NCBI GenBank assembly: GCA_002429595.1
Contig: DJAM01000037.1
Location: forward strand, 1 to 15,689
Source: Coxiellaceae bacterium UBA6002
GTDB taxonomy: Bacteria > Pseudomonadota > Gammaproteobacteria > UBA6002
Reading direction: 5' to 3'
Length of the DNA: 15,689 nucleotides
The notes under the pieces are model-generated. The model saw nothing but the letters and a program-made list of their open reading frames with translations. It was not told where the DNA came from and made no database searches. A program made the position numbers and the translations under genes. Within the stretch, counting starts at the first letter, position 1. Every line of letters starts with the position of its first letter. This document shows, piece after piece, positions 7,296-15,634 of this stretch.

Positions 7296-9653
7296 TTATT
7301 TAGACTGCCCTTGAGGCGCAGCCACCACAACATCCCCCTTCGGCGCAGCTTTCAATTTAGGTGCACCCGGAAAGAATGCCCCAGGTACGACTGGCAAAGC
7401 ACCCCCTGCCACTTTAGTATCTTTCTTCTGAGGAGGCAAAAATTGCGGATAATTATCAGCTAAAAATTGTGGTACTCGTTGTTTGTCCTTACCAACTCGC
7501 ATTAACCGCTCAAATGGAGTTTCATCATTGGCATCAGTTAGATGAGGATTAGCACCTAAAACAAAAAAGTGCTCAAGTAATGTGAGGTTTCCTTTAAGGT
7601 ATAAAGTATGGAGAGGCAATTCGCCACGCTGGTCGGTCTGGGTTTGGTTAGCGCCATTTACATTGGCACCTTCTCGATACAAAATTGCCAAGCTATCTAA
7701 ATGCTTTTTTGTAACACTGTCATTTTCTGCGGTAATGTCTTCGCTATTAATCAATCCATGTAGCTTCGCTGTTTGCAATGCAACATGGCGACTGACACCC
7801 CCTTGAGATTCAAAATATTGTAATAGACCTAATTGGCCACTTTTTGCTGCTTTATCCATGGGCGTATCGCCGCTTGGAGTTTGGATATTGACATCAACGC
7901 CTGCTGCTATAATCCAACGACACAGTTCTTTTTGACCGGTTGCAGCAGCAATATGTAAAGGGGTAGAAGTAATATACGGCGTATGATCGGTGTCCCCTTC
8001 AGTCAAGCTCACACCTTGCATGACAAACAAATCAAACATCTCTTTAGTTAATGCTTGGCGTCTAAGCGCTGCAAAAAATAAACTTTTTACCGTGGGCGCG
8101 ATCGTTACCACTGCTTGTGCTGCCGGTGGAGCGACAATACTCACGGGAAGTTCATTGCGTTTTGGCTGTTGTTCTTGAACTAATGTTAATTGCGGCGTAG
8201 GTGATGAAGCTATAACTCGTGAACGCGATCTAACTGCTTGTGTATGCTGCACCAAGCCAAGTGCTTGAATACGCTCCACGTCGATAAACTGATAATTGCT
8301 TTTTAATTGATCTTGCAGCTTGATTAATCCAGTTACGGTTGAACCTAACATTTGAGTCATTTCTTCATGCAATGCCGGATCATCTAACAGTCTCAAATCA
8401 ACTATCTGAAATGAAATCAGTTTACTTAATTTAATGACATTCAAATATTGGTGCTTAATCAATGCCAACCCCGCCGAAGTTTGGACGACTTCTGACAAAT
8501 TGGCTGGGATCGGCAACAACTCCTGGCAACGTTGCAGAAAATCATTAAGTAAACAGCTTATTGCGCTAAAGTTAATAATTCCCGCCAGGATTGGACCCCA
8601 GCTACCATGGCTAATTAATAAATCCACGTGCGATAAGATTAAATAATCGCGATGTTGTCGATTAAGCAGCGAATACAAAGCAGTCAAACGTTTCATTAAA
8701 GGCGAGGCATAAACGTGGCCATCATCCTGCGCAAGTTTGTAGCAAATAGCAACGACTCTGTTTTGTTGGATAGTTAACTCTTCGTCATCAGGTAAATTTC
8801 TTTGGCTATCGATTAGCTGGCCTTGCTGATCATTGTTTTCCTCAGAATGCTTAACCAGCCATTTCTTTTCACAACTTTCTAAAGTGGTAGCCAACCAATC
8901 TATCGCAAAATCATTTCTGTCTCTTGCTGGTTCTAAACATGCAATGATATGAGCTTGAATTGCCTGTTTCATTTTATTTAAACCGGTCAGTACTTCAGAG
9001 ATCGTTCGTCGATGTAGTGCCATTCTTTTTACCGAAAGGACCATGCCTTCGATTTTTTCTTGCCATGCTGAATGTTCACTGGAAAATCTGTCTAAAAAGT
9101 TGCTCGCTTTGTCTTGTCTAACGACGCCCTTGGTCACTAAAATTTCGCTTTTGTAAATTTTAGAAAGAAAGCGCTCCAACGCCTTCATTAAAATTTCGCC
9201 ATCTTGCTCATGATTTGAATCATTGCACAAACCAATCGCTACCAATCTATAAAGTAGCTCTCGAAGTAGCGCGAAGACTGAAGTTAGCTCTTCTTTCTCT
9301 GTATCTTTAGCGCTCAAACCTTGTAATACCAAGATTGAATTAAGAAATTTCAAATAACTATTCAGCAAAAATTCGGCAGGCGGATCAATTTCAAGCGTTA
9401 AGGGTGGCAGATGTAGCACTTTAGTATCGACATCAAGCCTCGTAATTTTATCGATCGTCGGCCAAACCCATCTAGCCCAAAAGCCTTCACGTTGTTGTGG
9501 TTTGTCAGGTGCTGCAGCTGATTTAGGACCCTCTTTGTCGTGCTCTAATTTTAGACCCGATTCATGCAGTGCCTCTCGGTAAAAAGTAAGTAGCTGCCTT
9601 AATTGCGAGCCAAGTGAAATTACTTTAGGTTCAATCGTGATGGTAGCAGGCAT
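7296..9653 (-). CDS. Ankyrin repeat protein with long helical N-terminal region
   Basis: This is a 785-residue protein. Residues 1-475 are helical with no family I recognise. A Trp-rich stretch lies at 58-67 and no membrane segment is evident. Residues 475-520 form a Pro/Ala/Gln linker. From about 522 to 715 there are ankyrin repeats: a good one at 562-594 (TPLHIAAATGQKELCRWII, AGVDVN), then 595-618 (TPMDKAAKSGQLGLL), a degenerate unit at about 650-667, one at 679-706 (LPLHTLYLKGNLTLL), and a capping unit from 710. The last 45 residues are Ala/Pro/Lys-rich and disordered. It is the last gene of a three-gene minus-strand operon. Its ribosome site, AAGGA, overlaps the TAA of the upstream gene, leaving 11 bases between stop and ATG, so the two are translated together. 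It is probably a host-interaction scaffold, or partner of the kinase-like protein encoded just upstream. No catalytic motif is seen. Confidence 0.8.
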   Translation of the reverse strand: MPATITIEPKVISLGSQLRQLLTFYREALHESGLKLEHDKEGPKSAAAPDKPQQREGFWARWVWPTIDKITRLDVDTKVLHLPPLTLEIDPPAEFLLNSYLKFLNSILVLQGLSAKDTEKEELTSVFALLRELLYRLVAIGLCNDSNHEQDGEILMKALERFLSKIYKSEILVTKGVVRQDKASNFLDRFSSEHSAWQEKIEGMVLSVKRMALHRRTISEVLTGLNKMKQAIQAHIIACLEPARDRNDFAIDWLATTLESCEKKWLVKHSEENNDQQGQLIDSQRNLPDDEELTIQQNRVVAICYKLAQDDGHVYASPLMKRLTALYSLLNRQHRDYLILSHVDLLISHGSWGPILAGIINFSAISCLLNDFLQRCQELLPIPANLSEVVQTSAGLALIKHQYLNVIKLSKLISFQIVDLRLLDDPALHEEMTQMLGSTVTGLIKLQDQLKSNYQFIDVERIQALGLVQHTQAVRSRSRVIASSPTPQLTLVQEQQPKRNELPVSIVAPPAAQAVVTIAPTVKSLFFAALRRQALTKEMFDLFVMQGVSLTEGDTDHTPYITSTPLHIAAATGQKELCRWIIAAGVDVNIQTPSGDTPMDKAAKSGQLGLLQYFESQGGVSRHVALQTAKLHGLINSEDITAENDSVTKKHLDSLAILYREGANVNGANQTQTDQRGELPLHTLYLKGNLTLLEHFFVLGANPHLTDANDETPFERLMRVGKDKQRVPQFLADNYPQFLPPQKKDTKVAGGALPVVPGAFFPGAPKLKAAPKGDVVVAAPQGQSK

Positions 9654-9664
9654 ATTTTTATTCC

Positions 9665-12157
9665 TTATGAAAATGATTGATTTACATTTGCGTCAACATC
9701 GAGCGGTCTCGTCGGAGGATGAGTAGAATTTAGTCCTTGGCCGACAACAGTTTCAAAAAAATTGCTATTGATTAGAAATGATTGATCAAGTTCAGATCCG
9801 AGTAACACGAGCTTAATTTGTTTTTGGGCTGCCAAATAGTCACAATCTTCTTTGGTGATTTGAGGGCAATTACGGATACCTATAGTAATTGGTTGCTTGT
9901 CACTATTAGAACACGCTAAAACAGCATCGACAATATGGCTAGCTGACAAATTATGACAACCAATTAAATTTAATACTTGCAAGTGAGGTAGTGCACTTAA
10001 CAAATTTTTCAAATTTGTCGAATCTAAGCCTAAACAATTACGAATTGTAAGTTTTTTAATTATTTTGAGTTCTTTGAGCTCAGTTAATATCAATCGACTC
10101 AATAAATTATTACTTGTTTCTAAATGTGCAAAATCGATATTTGCCAAGAATTCTTCGATAGCTTCGCCCAGAGACTGGGTTCTACTTGCTATATAGTCAT
10201 ATCTTTGCGCGGTTGTTAATGTAGGGGTTCGTAATGGCACTTCTTTCTTAGCATCACCTTCACCGTTATTCGCGGGGGGGTGAATTAATTCTTCAAAAGC
10301 ACTCAGCACTGGATTTTTAGCAGTCTGATGTTTTCTCCTCAGCGTTTGATAAATTTCACCCAGCCTAGGATATAAATGAACAAAGAGCTGATCATAAGTG
10401 CAATTTGGATAAGCTCTTAGATAATCTTGCAATCTCAGCAATTGCTGATAAATAAAACTTAAACGACCCGGGATAAACCGAATCGGCAGCAATAAAGACT
10501 CCCATTCTTCTCTTGTTAAAATATTCTCCGATAACAATTTCAAATAATGATCATTTTGTTTACAAAGAAGTTTAATCCATTCGAGTATAATTAATTCGGC
10601 AGGACGGGCGAGCAACTGAGCTCTAAATTTCGCATCAACGATCTTTTCCATTAATGGAAAAAGGAAAAAGACAAAGAGAACTTCCGTGACATACGTATTT
10701 TTTTCTTTACTGTCTGCAATAATGGGATTACCAAAAGACTTATCGTTATCGACCCCAACAAATCGCAGTATAAAATCATTTAAATTGACCGAACTAACAA
10801 ATTGTGCAATGAAGTTGTCGAACTTGCCATCAGTCGGTAAAGTTAAAAACCCAGTCAGAATGATTGCCGCAAAGCTAAACTCATCACATTTATTGAGATA
10901 TTCTGATCTATTACTGACCAAGACATCTAAATTAATTCCACCAACATTATTTGATGCAATGAATATTTTAGCAGAACCGCCAAGCTGTTGTGTTTTAATA
11001 ATTTCTGTAGGTGCAATACCATACGCTTGTGCTGCAACTGTGCTGTGCAGGCTTGCTACCATAAATTCAACACTAGGCTCACAAGGGTTAGTCGCCTTTT
11101 GCGTTATGGGGTCTAAGCAGTGACGTTTAAAATGAATGTGATTGAAAAGACGAATCATGTGCCATCCGCGTTCATTGTCTCGCTCTTCAACCTCTAGATA
11201 AGAAGCTGGCTCAGGCAAAAGTTCCCGACCTCGTAATTCTAAACTGTAAACGAGATGAGGTGGCTGCAATACTCGATCAATTTGTTTTGCTCTTTCGCTG
11301 TCAGAATCATAAGGTTGCGTCATCGTAGCAGTTACTTTGACGCAAAATCGCTCATAAATATCCTTCAAGGCTAACAAGAGCTGACAGAGTTTTTGGTAAG
11401 GGTCTTTCGATTTATATTCTTCGTATAACTTATTAATTAGAATGAGCAAGTTTGTTAGCTTTTGCGTAGCTTCAGTTTGCTTTGTACCGGACCGCCAAAA
11501 AACCCACCGAGAGTCTGACGCTTTTAGTACAGCACGATTTACCATTAAAGAAGGATGGAGGCATTCTTTGAGTAAAGCATTGAAACGATCCACAGACAAT
11601 CTGCTCTGACACAACAATGCAATTTCTGCTGAAATTGCAGCAATTGTTTTTTGAAATGCATCCTCCACAGTCAACTTATGCAGTTTCTGTCGAAAGTGAT
11701 GCTGCTCCTCATCATTTGAGCGCCGAGCTTCCAAACTCACAAGTTGTTCAGATTTGACTCGATCGATATCAATATTGTCTATAATAACGCGTAGCTTACG
11801 ATCATTACCAAGTCGTGCATACAAGCAAGCCACATCTTGTACTGACAGTTTATCTTTTCGTTGCGGCGTTAAAAGCCAAGGACCAATCACTTTTTTTAAA
11901 ATGGCTTCATCATAATCAAAAGGTGTTTGCCCAAGGTTGTTTCTAAGATCAATTGGATGACCCATATCAAGCAAAAAATAAACAATTTCCTGATGCTTAC
12001 CTAAGTATTTAACAGCTTTAAACATTGCAATGTGTAAAGCAGTATTCCCTTTGGGATCTGCTGTTAATAATGCGCCTTGATCTTTCCGATACTCATCCTG
12101 CAACCTTCCTTTATCGCCAGCATTAACCGCATGCCAAAGATTATTTTTCTCTCTCAT
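9665..12157 (-). CDS. Ankyrin - kinase-like - LRR fusion protein
   Basis: This is an 830-residue modular protein. Residues 5-95 are ankyrin repeats (GNTALHIAMFKAVK, then an IVYFLLDMGHPIDL unit, GQTPFDYDE). Residues 100-310 are helical. Residues 330-540 carry a candidate kinase-fold core: K344 in a beta-strand (HIHFKR), E364 in a following helix, a hinge-like segment IFIASNNVGGINL (398-410), D443-G-K-F-D-N448 matching the D-x-K-x-x-N catalytic loop, and VDNDKSFG (469-476) as the metal-binding D-x-G counterpart. This layout resembles PI3/PI4-kinase-like and actin-fragmin-kinase-like proteins more than classical Ser/Thr kinases, as no GxGxxG loop is evident. Residues 703-783 are cysteine-type LRRs (LTIRNCLGL, LQVLNLIGCHNL, ITIGIRNCPQI). 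Its ATG overlaps the upstream TGA (ATGA), so translation is coupled to the membrane protein gene. Likely a secreted modifier of a host protein or lipid. The kinase call is inference; the ankyrin and LRR calls are firmer. Confidence 0.75.
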   Translation of the reverse strand: MREKNNLWHAVNAGDKGRLQDEYRKDQGALLTADPKGNTALHIAMFKAVKYLGKHQEIVYFLLDMGHPIDLRNNLGQTPFDYDEAILKKVIGPWLLTPQRKDKLSVQDVACLYARLGNDRKLRVIIDNIDIDRVKSEQLVSLEARRSNDEEQHHFRQKLHKLTVEDAFQKTIAAISAEIALLCQSRLSVDRFNALLKECLHPSLMVNRAVLKASDSRWVFWRSGTKQTEATQKLTNLLILINKLYEEYKSKDPYQKLCQLLLALKDIYERFCVKVTATMTQPYDSDSERAKQIDRVLQPPHLVYSLELRGRELLPEPASYLEVEERDNERGWHMIRLFNHIHFKRHCLDPITQKATNPCEPSVEFMVASLHSTVAAQAYGIAPTEIIKTQQLGGSAKIFIASNNVGGINLDVLVSNRSEYLNKCDEFSFAAIILTGFLTLPTDGKFDNFIAQFVSSVNLNDFILRFVGVDNDKSFGNPIIADSKEKNTYVTEVLFVFFLFPLMEKIVDAKFRAQLLARPAELIILEWIKLLCKQNDHYLKLLSENILTREEWESLLLPIRFIPGRLSFIYQQLLRLQDYLRAYPNCTYDQLFVHLYPRLGEIYQTLRRKHQTAKNPVLSAFEELIHPPANNGEGDAKKEVPLRTPTLTTAQRYDYIASRTQSLGEAIEEFLANIDFAHLETSNNLLSRLILTELKELKIIKKLTIRNCLGLDSTNLKNLLSALPHLQVLNLIGCHNLSASHIVDAVLACSNSDKQPITIGIRNCPQITKEDCDYLAAQKQIKLVLLGSELDQSFLINSNFFETVVGQGLNSTHPPTRPLDVDANVNQSFS

Positions 12158-13218
12158 ATTTTACTAGCGTTATTATCGTTTTGTGAATCCAAGTTTAAAA
12201 ATTCAATAGCTAATGGTTTCTTTTCAAGAACATTTCGATTGAACAAAAACTGAGCATAGAATGGACTCTGACTATATAAAAGAAAATCAAAATAATCTTT
12301 ACCATACAACCCATCCCCCTTATGCTGTTGACAATCTATTCTAAAATTCGTTGTTCTTGAACGAATTTCTTCAATTCGCAGGGCAAACCTGTCCGCACTA
12401 CCCTCATGAGTTAAGCTCTGTAATATATTCGTTGTGGACATAGGCTCACTAGCTGGTTGAGCTTTTGAGACATCAGGCGTGATAGATTTAAAATGATCAA
12501 GAACGAAGTCCAATGCGACATGAAGATTTGAATGAGAAAGATCGCTGAATGATTTAGGATCATCTTTAAATGTTTTACAAACACCATCCACCACTTTGTC
12601 AAAAATGACATCGGCACTCACGCTTTTATCGCTAAAAGCATCTGTCAAAATATCTTGTAACAATCCTATCGCTTTATAAGTTGGGCTTCCCTCTTCAACT
12701 CGAGTACTGTTCAAAAATAAAACAGCATTACTAATATCAGCACTAATCTCATCAGCATCTTTATTCGAAATCTTAATTAACTTGATTAGGTTCTTAAGCT
12801 GCTTCGCACGCTCCTGTTCCTCCAGAACTTTTTTATTCTTTTCAATATTGTTTGGATCCAAACCATCCATAGATTCAATGATCAGGGTGATGATACCAAC
12901 AATCAAAGTAGCAATAAGCCCAGGCACCGGAGAAACAATAAAAAATGTATTTTGAATAATTTCTTCCTTAGGCCTAATCCTCTCTTTTCTCCTAAAATAC
13001 TCCAGACGAGGCCTTGGCAATTTGAAATGTCTTGAAACAACCTCTGGGAAGGATAGTCCTAATCGTTGTATAGCAGTTGAATCAGAGTGAGGTGGTTTTA
13101 AACCTTTAAGCACTTGAGTCACCCTTCGCATAGAATACCGACGAGTCGGTCTTTTAGTTGGGGTATGAGCATCTCTTACTGGTGCTCTTCTAATAACAAT
13201 CGGTCGGCGCATATGCAT
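12154..13218 (-). CDS. Single-pass membrane protein with Arg-rich N-terminus
   Basis: This 354-residue protein is of unknown family. Residues 1-82 are strongly basic (runs such as MRRPIVIRRAPVR and KRPTRRYSMRR), with a second Arg/Lys cluster at 68-84. Residues 91-115 are one hydrophobic segment (TFFIVSPVPGLIATLIVGII...), long enough to cross a membrane. The positive charge in front of it predicts the N-terminus stays inside. Residues 120-245 are helical and acidic. A hydrophilic C-terminal region ends DNNASKI. The helical part has a possible distant match in the protein at 6198-7181 (see that entry). The ATG at 13218 has AGG about nine bases upstream, and a second ATG two codons later is possible. 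It is the first gene of a three-gene operon and overlaps the next by four bases (ATGA). It may anchor the ankyrin/kinase-like partner to a membrane, but no function is proven. Confidence 0.72.
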   Translation of the reverse strand: MHMRRPIVIRRAPVRDAHTPTKRPTRRYSMRRVTQVLKGLKPPHSDSTAIQRLGLSFPEVVSRHFKLPRPRLEYFRRKERIRPKEEIIQNTFFIVSPVPGLIATLIVGIITLIIESMDGLDPNNIEKNKKVLEEQERAKQLKNLIKLIKISNKDADEISADISNAVLFLNSTRVEEGSPTYKAIGLLQDILTDAFSDKSVSADVIFDKVVDGVCKTFKDDPKSFSDLSHSNLHVALDFVLDHFKSITPDVSKAQPASEPMSTTNILQSLTHEGSADRFALRIEEIRSRTTNFRIDCQQHKGDGLYGKDYFDFLLYSQSPFYAQFLFNRNVLEKKPLAIEFLNLDSQNDNNASKI

Positions 13219-13269
13219 TTTTTAGTACCTGTTTGATTATAAAACGAAGCATTTCAGCATTAAATTTAC

Positions 13270-13329
13270 GCCAAATCCAGATTGCCCCTAGAATTTCCTG
13301 CCAAATCCAGGTATCCTCCAGAAACTTAA
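13270..13329. repeat. Imperfect tandem 30-bp direct repeat between divergent genes
   Basis: GCCAAATCCAG occurs at 13270-13280 and again at 13300-13310, exactly 30 bases apart. The following 19 bases remain partly alike (attgcccctagaa and gtatcctccagaa). A shorter AATCCAGA recurs at 13386-13393. It sits in the 240-base region between the divergent operon (start 13218) and WD40 gene (start 13459). Two spaced copies could be a regulator binding site or simply a local duplication. The rest of this intergenic region shows only AT-rich DNA. Confidence 0.45.
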
Positions 13330-13379
13330 CGTAATCTTAAATTTCTTTAATGCTAATATAGTCTGGCTCTGATCTTTCG

Positions 13380-13406
13380 TTGTCGAATCCAGAGACAGCC
13401 TATAAA
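13380..13406 (+). promoter_or_regulatory. Weak candidate promoter of the WD40 gene
   Basis: TTGTCG at 13380-13385 and TATAAA at 13401-13406 resemble -35 and -10 boxes, but the spacing is only 15 bases, shorter than the usual 16-18. The ATG at 13459 lies 52 bases beyond. Confidence 0.25.
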
Positions 13407-13458
13407 GATTAAATCTTACAATACTAAATCATAAATAATTAAATTGTTAGGGAAAACC

Positions 13459-14504
13459 ATGGTTGAGCAATTTGTAATCGGTATTGGAACTCTATTATAT
13501 ATCCGTAAGCTTCTCACTTCAGAGCCATCACATCCACCACAACCACTTCGTTTACTTGTTCCGTCCAGAGAATTCCCTGAGATCGACTTAACAGACAAAG
13601 ATTACTGGGATATGACTCTCAGTTGGGAGCTAGAGGAACTGCGAGACAAAATCAACGACATTAGCATTCAAGAATTTGCCGCAACCCTAAAAGACTTTCA
13701 AAGTCGTTGGATAGAACCATTATTATTTGGGATTTAATTACAGGAGAAAAAGTTAAAGTACTGAGTGGCCATGGCAAGGGTGTCAACTTCTTAGCATTAA
13801 CACCTGATGGTGATCTCGTCAGTGCTGACTTAGCTAGTGGTATTTTTCTTTGGAGTTTTAACAACTGGACGTTAGATTTAAAACTTCTTTCAGATGTAAA
13901 ACAAGAAATTAAAGTAACAGTGACAGATGACTCGATCTCAGTTCAGGCAGAACACAATATTCTCGTGCTCTGCCAACAACTTCTCTATTATTGCATCGGC
14001 CCTTCTCAAGTAAAAATTACCATGACTAATAATGACTTGCACATTGAAGCACTTTCGCAAGAAAAGTATCAACGGATTACTGATTTATTTGCAGCGATAA
14101 ACAAACGAATTAAAGTAAATATGCCGATAAATTGGAAACCTCAAAAGCCTGCACCGCAGGTAGAAGGTTCTGGATTAAATAGAAGTTCAGCATCTGGCAG
14201 CGGTCGTAGCTCTTTCTTTGGGGAAGCTAGGAGCTCAAAGGATAAAGTTAGTCTGGTATTACCCGAACCAGCTCAAGCACAACCCACGACGACCACCACT
14301 ACCTCTGCTCCAGTTCGTGGGTTGCAAGTCGGATCACCAGAGCGAAAAATTCAAATTGGCAACTTGAATAAACCAGAAGGTTCTCGGGCCTCTTCTAATG
14401 CCTCTCCAAACTTGAAATTACAACCTAGAGCTATTCCTTCTTCGCCCTTAACTAAGCCAGTTGCCAAAGAAGACACGGCACCAAGTGCTGGATTAGGCAA
14501 TTAG
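13459..14504 (+). pseudogene. WD40-repeat gene, frame-disrupted and short of blades
   Basis: An ATG at 13459 with a good ribosome site (AGGGA, 13449-13453) opens a frame of 92 codons ending at TAA (13735-13737). Its product begins with a hydrophobic segment (FVIGIGTLLYI) and then a charged helical region. In the frame one base back, from about 13704, a WD40 pattern appears abruptly: LDRTIIIWDLITGE, then GHGKGVNFLALTPDGDLVSADLASGIFLW. That is the end of one blade and one further blade. A WD40 propeller normally needs about seven. Residues after the blade are beta/helical, then a Ser/Pro/Thr-rich disordered tail (with a TTTTTT run) resembles the tails of the neighbouring proteins. The second frame has only a TTG (13707) inside the first, with no ribosome site. 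The simplest reading is an internal deletion of several WD blades that left the ends out of frame by one base. A sequencing error or programmed -1 shift is less likely; no clear slippery heptamer is seen. Confidence 0.6.
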
Positions 14505-14544
14505 TTTTACTTTCTCTTGCCCATGGCAGATTAGAATTCCAAAT

Positions 14545-15513
14545 CTACGAAACCTTCAAAATAATCTTACCGGTCGTCTTTCGTCCTTCCAATAAGCTAT
14601 GCGCCTGTGCGGCTTCTTCTAAAGGCAGAGTAATTCCGATTTCCAACTGTAACCAGCCTGCTTTTAAGCCTTCAAAAACACTGTTTGCACGCATTAGAAG
14701 TTCTTCTCGAGTGCTGATTGAGTTGAATAGTGTACCGCCTGAGATCGTGAGGGATCTTTTTTGTAATGAGTTAGGTTCTAGAGGGTCCGCTGGGCCACTT
14801 GCGGCGCCGTAGAGGCAGATGTGGCCGTGTATTCTTGCTGCTTCTAGGTCTTTGGTGAATGTGGTTTTACCTACGCCGTCTAGAATAAAATCAATGCCTT
14901 TGCCTTTTGTGATTTTGTTAGTTTCTGCTACGAAATCTTGTTCTGTGTATAAAATGATGTGGTGAGCACCGGCTGCTTTTGCTTTTTGCGCTTTTTCGTT
15001 GGTGGAGACTGTTCCTATTACTGTTGCGCCTAAGTGTCTTAGCCATTGTACTAATAATAATCCTACCCCGCCTGCGGCTGCGTGGACTAGTACGCTGTCT
15101 CCTGAATTAATGTGGTAATAGTCATGGAGTAGGTAATGGGCTGTCATAGCTTGCAAGGGGAAGGCTGCGCCTTCTTCAAAGCTTAAATTATTTGGGAGGG
15201 GAATTAGTTTAGTTGCTGGCACTACGTTATATTCGGCATAAGAGCCTAGAACCTCGGCGTAAGCCACACGATCCCCTACTTTGACTTCGCTGACTCCTTC
15301 GCCTATTGCTGTCACTACGCCTGCTGCTTCAAAGCCTGGGGTGAATGGGAGTTCATGAGCGTATCGCCCGGTGCGCATATAGATATCGATATAGTTAACA
15401 CCTGCTGCTTTGATTTGTACTAGCGCTTCTCCTTTTCCGGGAATGGGTGTTGGCAGTTCGGCTATTTTTAAAACGCTTTGGTCCCCGTTTTTGCTGATTT
15501 GGATCGCTTTCAT
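14545..15513 (-). CDS. qor: NADPH:quinone oxidoreductase (zinc-independent MDR family)
   Basis: This enzyme class reduces quinones with NADPH, usually by one electron, in the cytoplasm, and belongs to the medium-chain dehydrogenase/reductase superfamily. The 322-residue product matches the usual QOR length of about 325. Visible hallmarks are VNYIDIYMRTGRY (39-51) in the catalytic domain, PGFEAAGVV (59-67), and the nucleotide-binding loop HAAAGGVG (144-151) starting the Rossmann fold. The family end pattern GRKTTGKIIL closes the protein. The zinc-ligand cysteines of alcohol dehydrogenases are absent, as expected for QOR. The start is chosen at ATG 15513: AGGA (complement of 15520-15523) is six bases before it, whereas it directly abuts the alternative ATG at 15519. 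It is convergent with the WD40 gene, 40 bases away, with no strong terminator between. Codon-level appearance is ordinary and it looks like a core gene bordering the accessory block. Confidence 0.93.
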   Translation of the reverse strand: MKAIQISKNGDQSVLKIAELPTPIPGKGEALVQIKAAGVNYIDIYMRTGRYAHELPFTPGFEAAGVVTAIGEGVSEVKVGDRVAYAEVLGSYAEYNVVPATKLIPLPNNLSFEEGAAFPLQAMTAHYLLHDYYHINSGDSVLVHAAAGGVGLLLVQWLRHLGATVIGTVSTNEKAQKAKAAGAHHIILYTEQDFVAETNKITKGKGIDFILDGVGKTTFTKDLEAARIHGHICLYGAASGPADPLEPNSLQKRSLTISGGTLFNSISTREELLMRANSVFEGLKAGWLQLEIGITLPLEEAAQAHSLLEGRKTTGKIILKVS

Positions 15514-15540
15514 AATCATTCCTTTTTTGAAAATTAAGGC

Positions 15541-15569
15541 ATTTTAACTCAAACAGTAGTCTTGGTGAA
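15541..15569 (-). promoter_or_regulatory. Candidate sigma-70 promoter of qor
   Basis: On the minus strand TTCACC (complement of 15564-15569, 4 of 6 to the -35 consensus) is followed after exactly 17 bases by TAAAAT (complement of 15541-15546, 5 of 6 to the -10). Transcription would begin near 15534, giving a leader of about 20 bases that contains the AAGGA ribosome site. Confidence 0.45.
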
Positions 15570-15579
15570 AGGCAGCAAG

Positions 15580-15619
15580 CTGTCATCTCCTCCACTCTGT
15601 CATTCCCCTCCTCTGTCAT
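15580..15619. repeat. CTGTCAT tandem array (inverted copy of the 53-94 repeat)
   Basis: CTGTCAT occurs at 15580-15586, 15597-15603 and 15613-15619, spaced 17 and 16 bases apart. On the minus strand these read ATGACAG, matching the three AATGACAG copies at 53-94 with the same spacing and a similar CAAG end. The array is therefore an inverted member of the same dispersed family. It lies upstream of qor. Confidence 0.6.
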
Positions 15620-15634
15620 TTAAAAATGCGAAAC

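Noticed and set aside
7081..7314. A 77-codon plus-strand frame ending in HPHPNPLPQAGEG and RLRERVRVRV
   Set aside because: It runs straight through the 40-bp inverted repeat and overlaps the end of a real gene in another frame. This peptide is the familiar false translation of that repeat.
10686..11123. A 145-codon plus-strand frame
   Set aside because: It lies wholly antisense to the kinase-like region of the 830-residue protein, whose domains and coupling are well supported; no ribosome site or domain is seen.
13236..13241. TATAAT on the minus strand as promoter of the membrane-protein operon
   Set aside because: The box is consensus but would place the transcription start about ten bases from the ATG, on the ribosome site, and no -35 is seen; too weak to list.
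13270..13329. CRISPR-like repeats
   Set aside because: There are only two imperfect copies, the 'spacer' parts resemble each other, and no cas gene is present.
13681..13707. Programmed -1 frameshift joining the two WD40-gene frames
   Set aside because: No X-XXY-YYZ slippery heptamer or convincing downstream stem is visible, and the loss of most WD blades is better explained by deletion.
14505..14544. Terminator between the convergent WD40 gene and qor
   Set aside because: The only inverted repeat (AGATT / AATCT around 14528-14546) is short, AT-only in practice and overlaps the qor stop codon.
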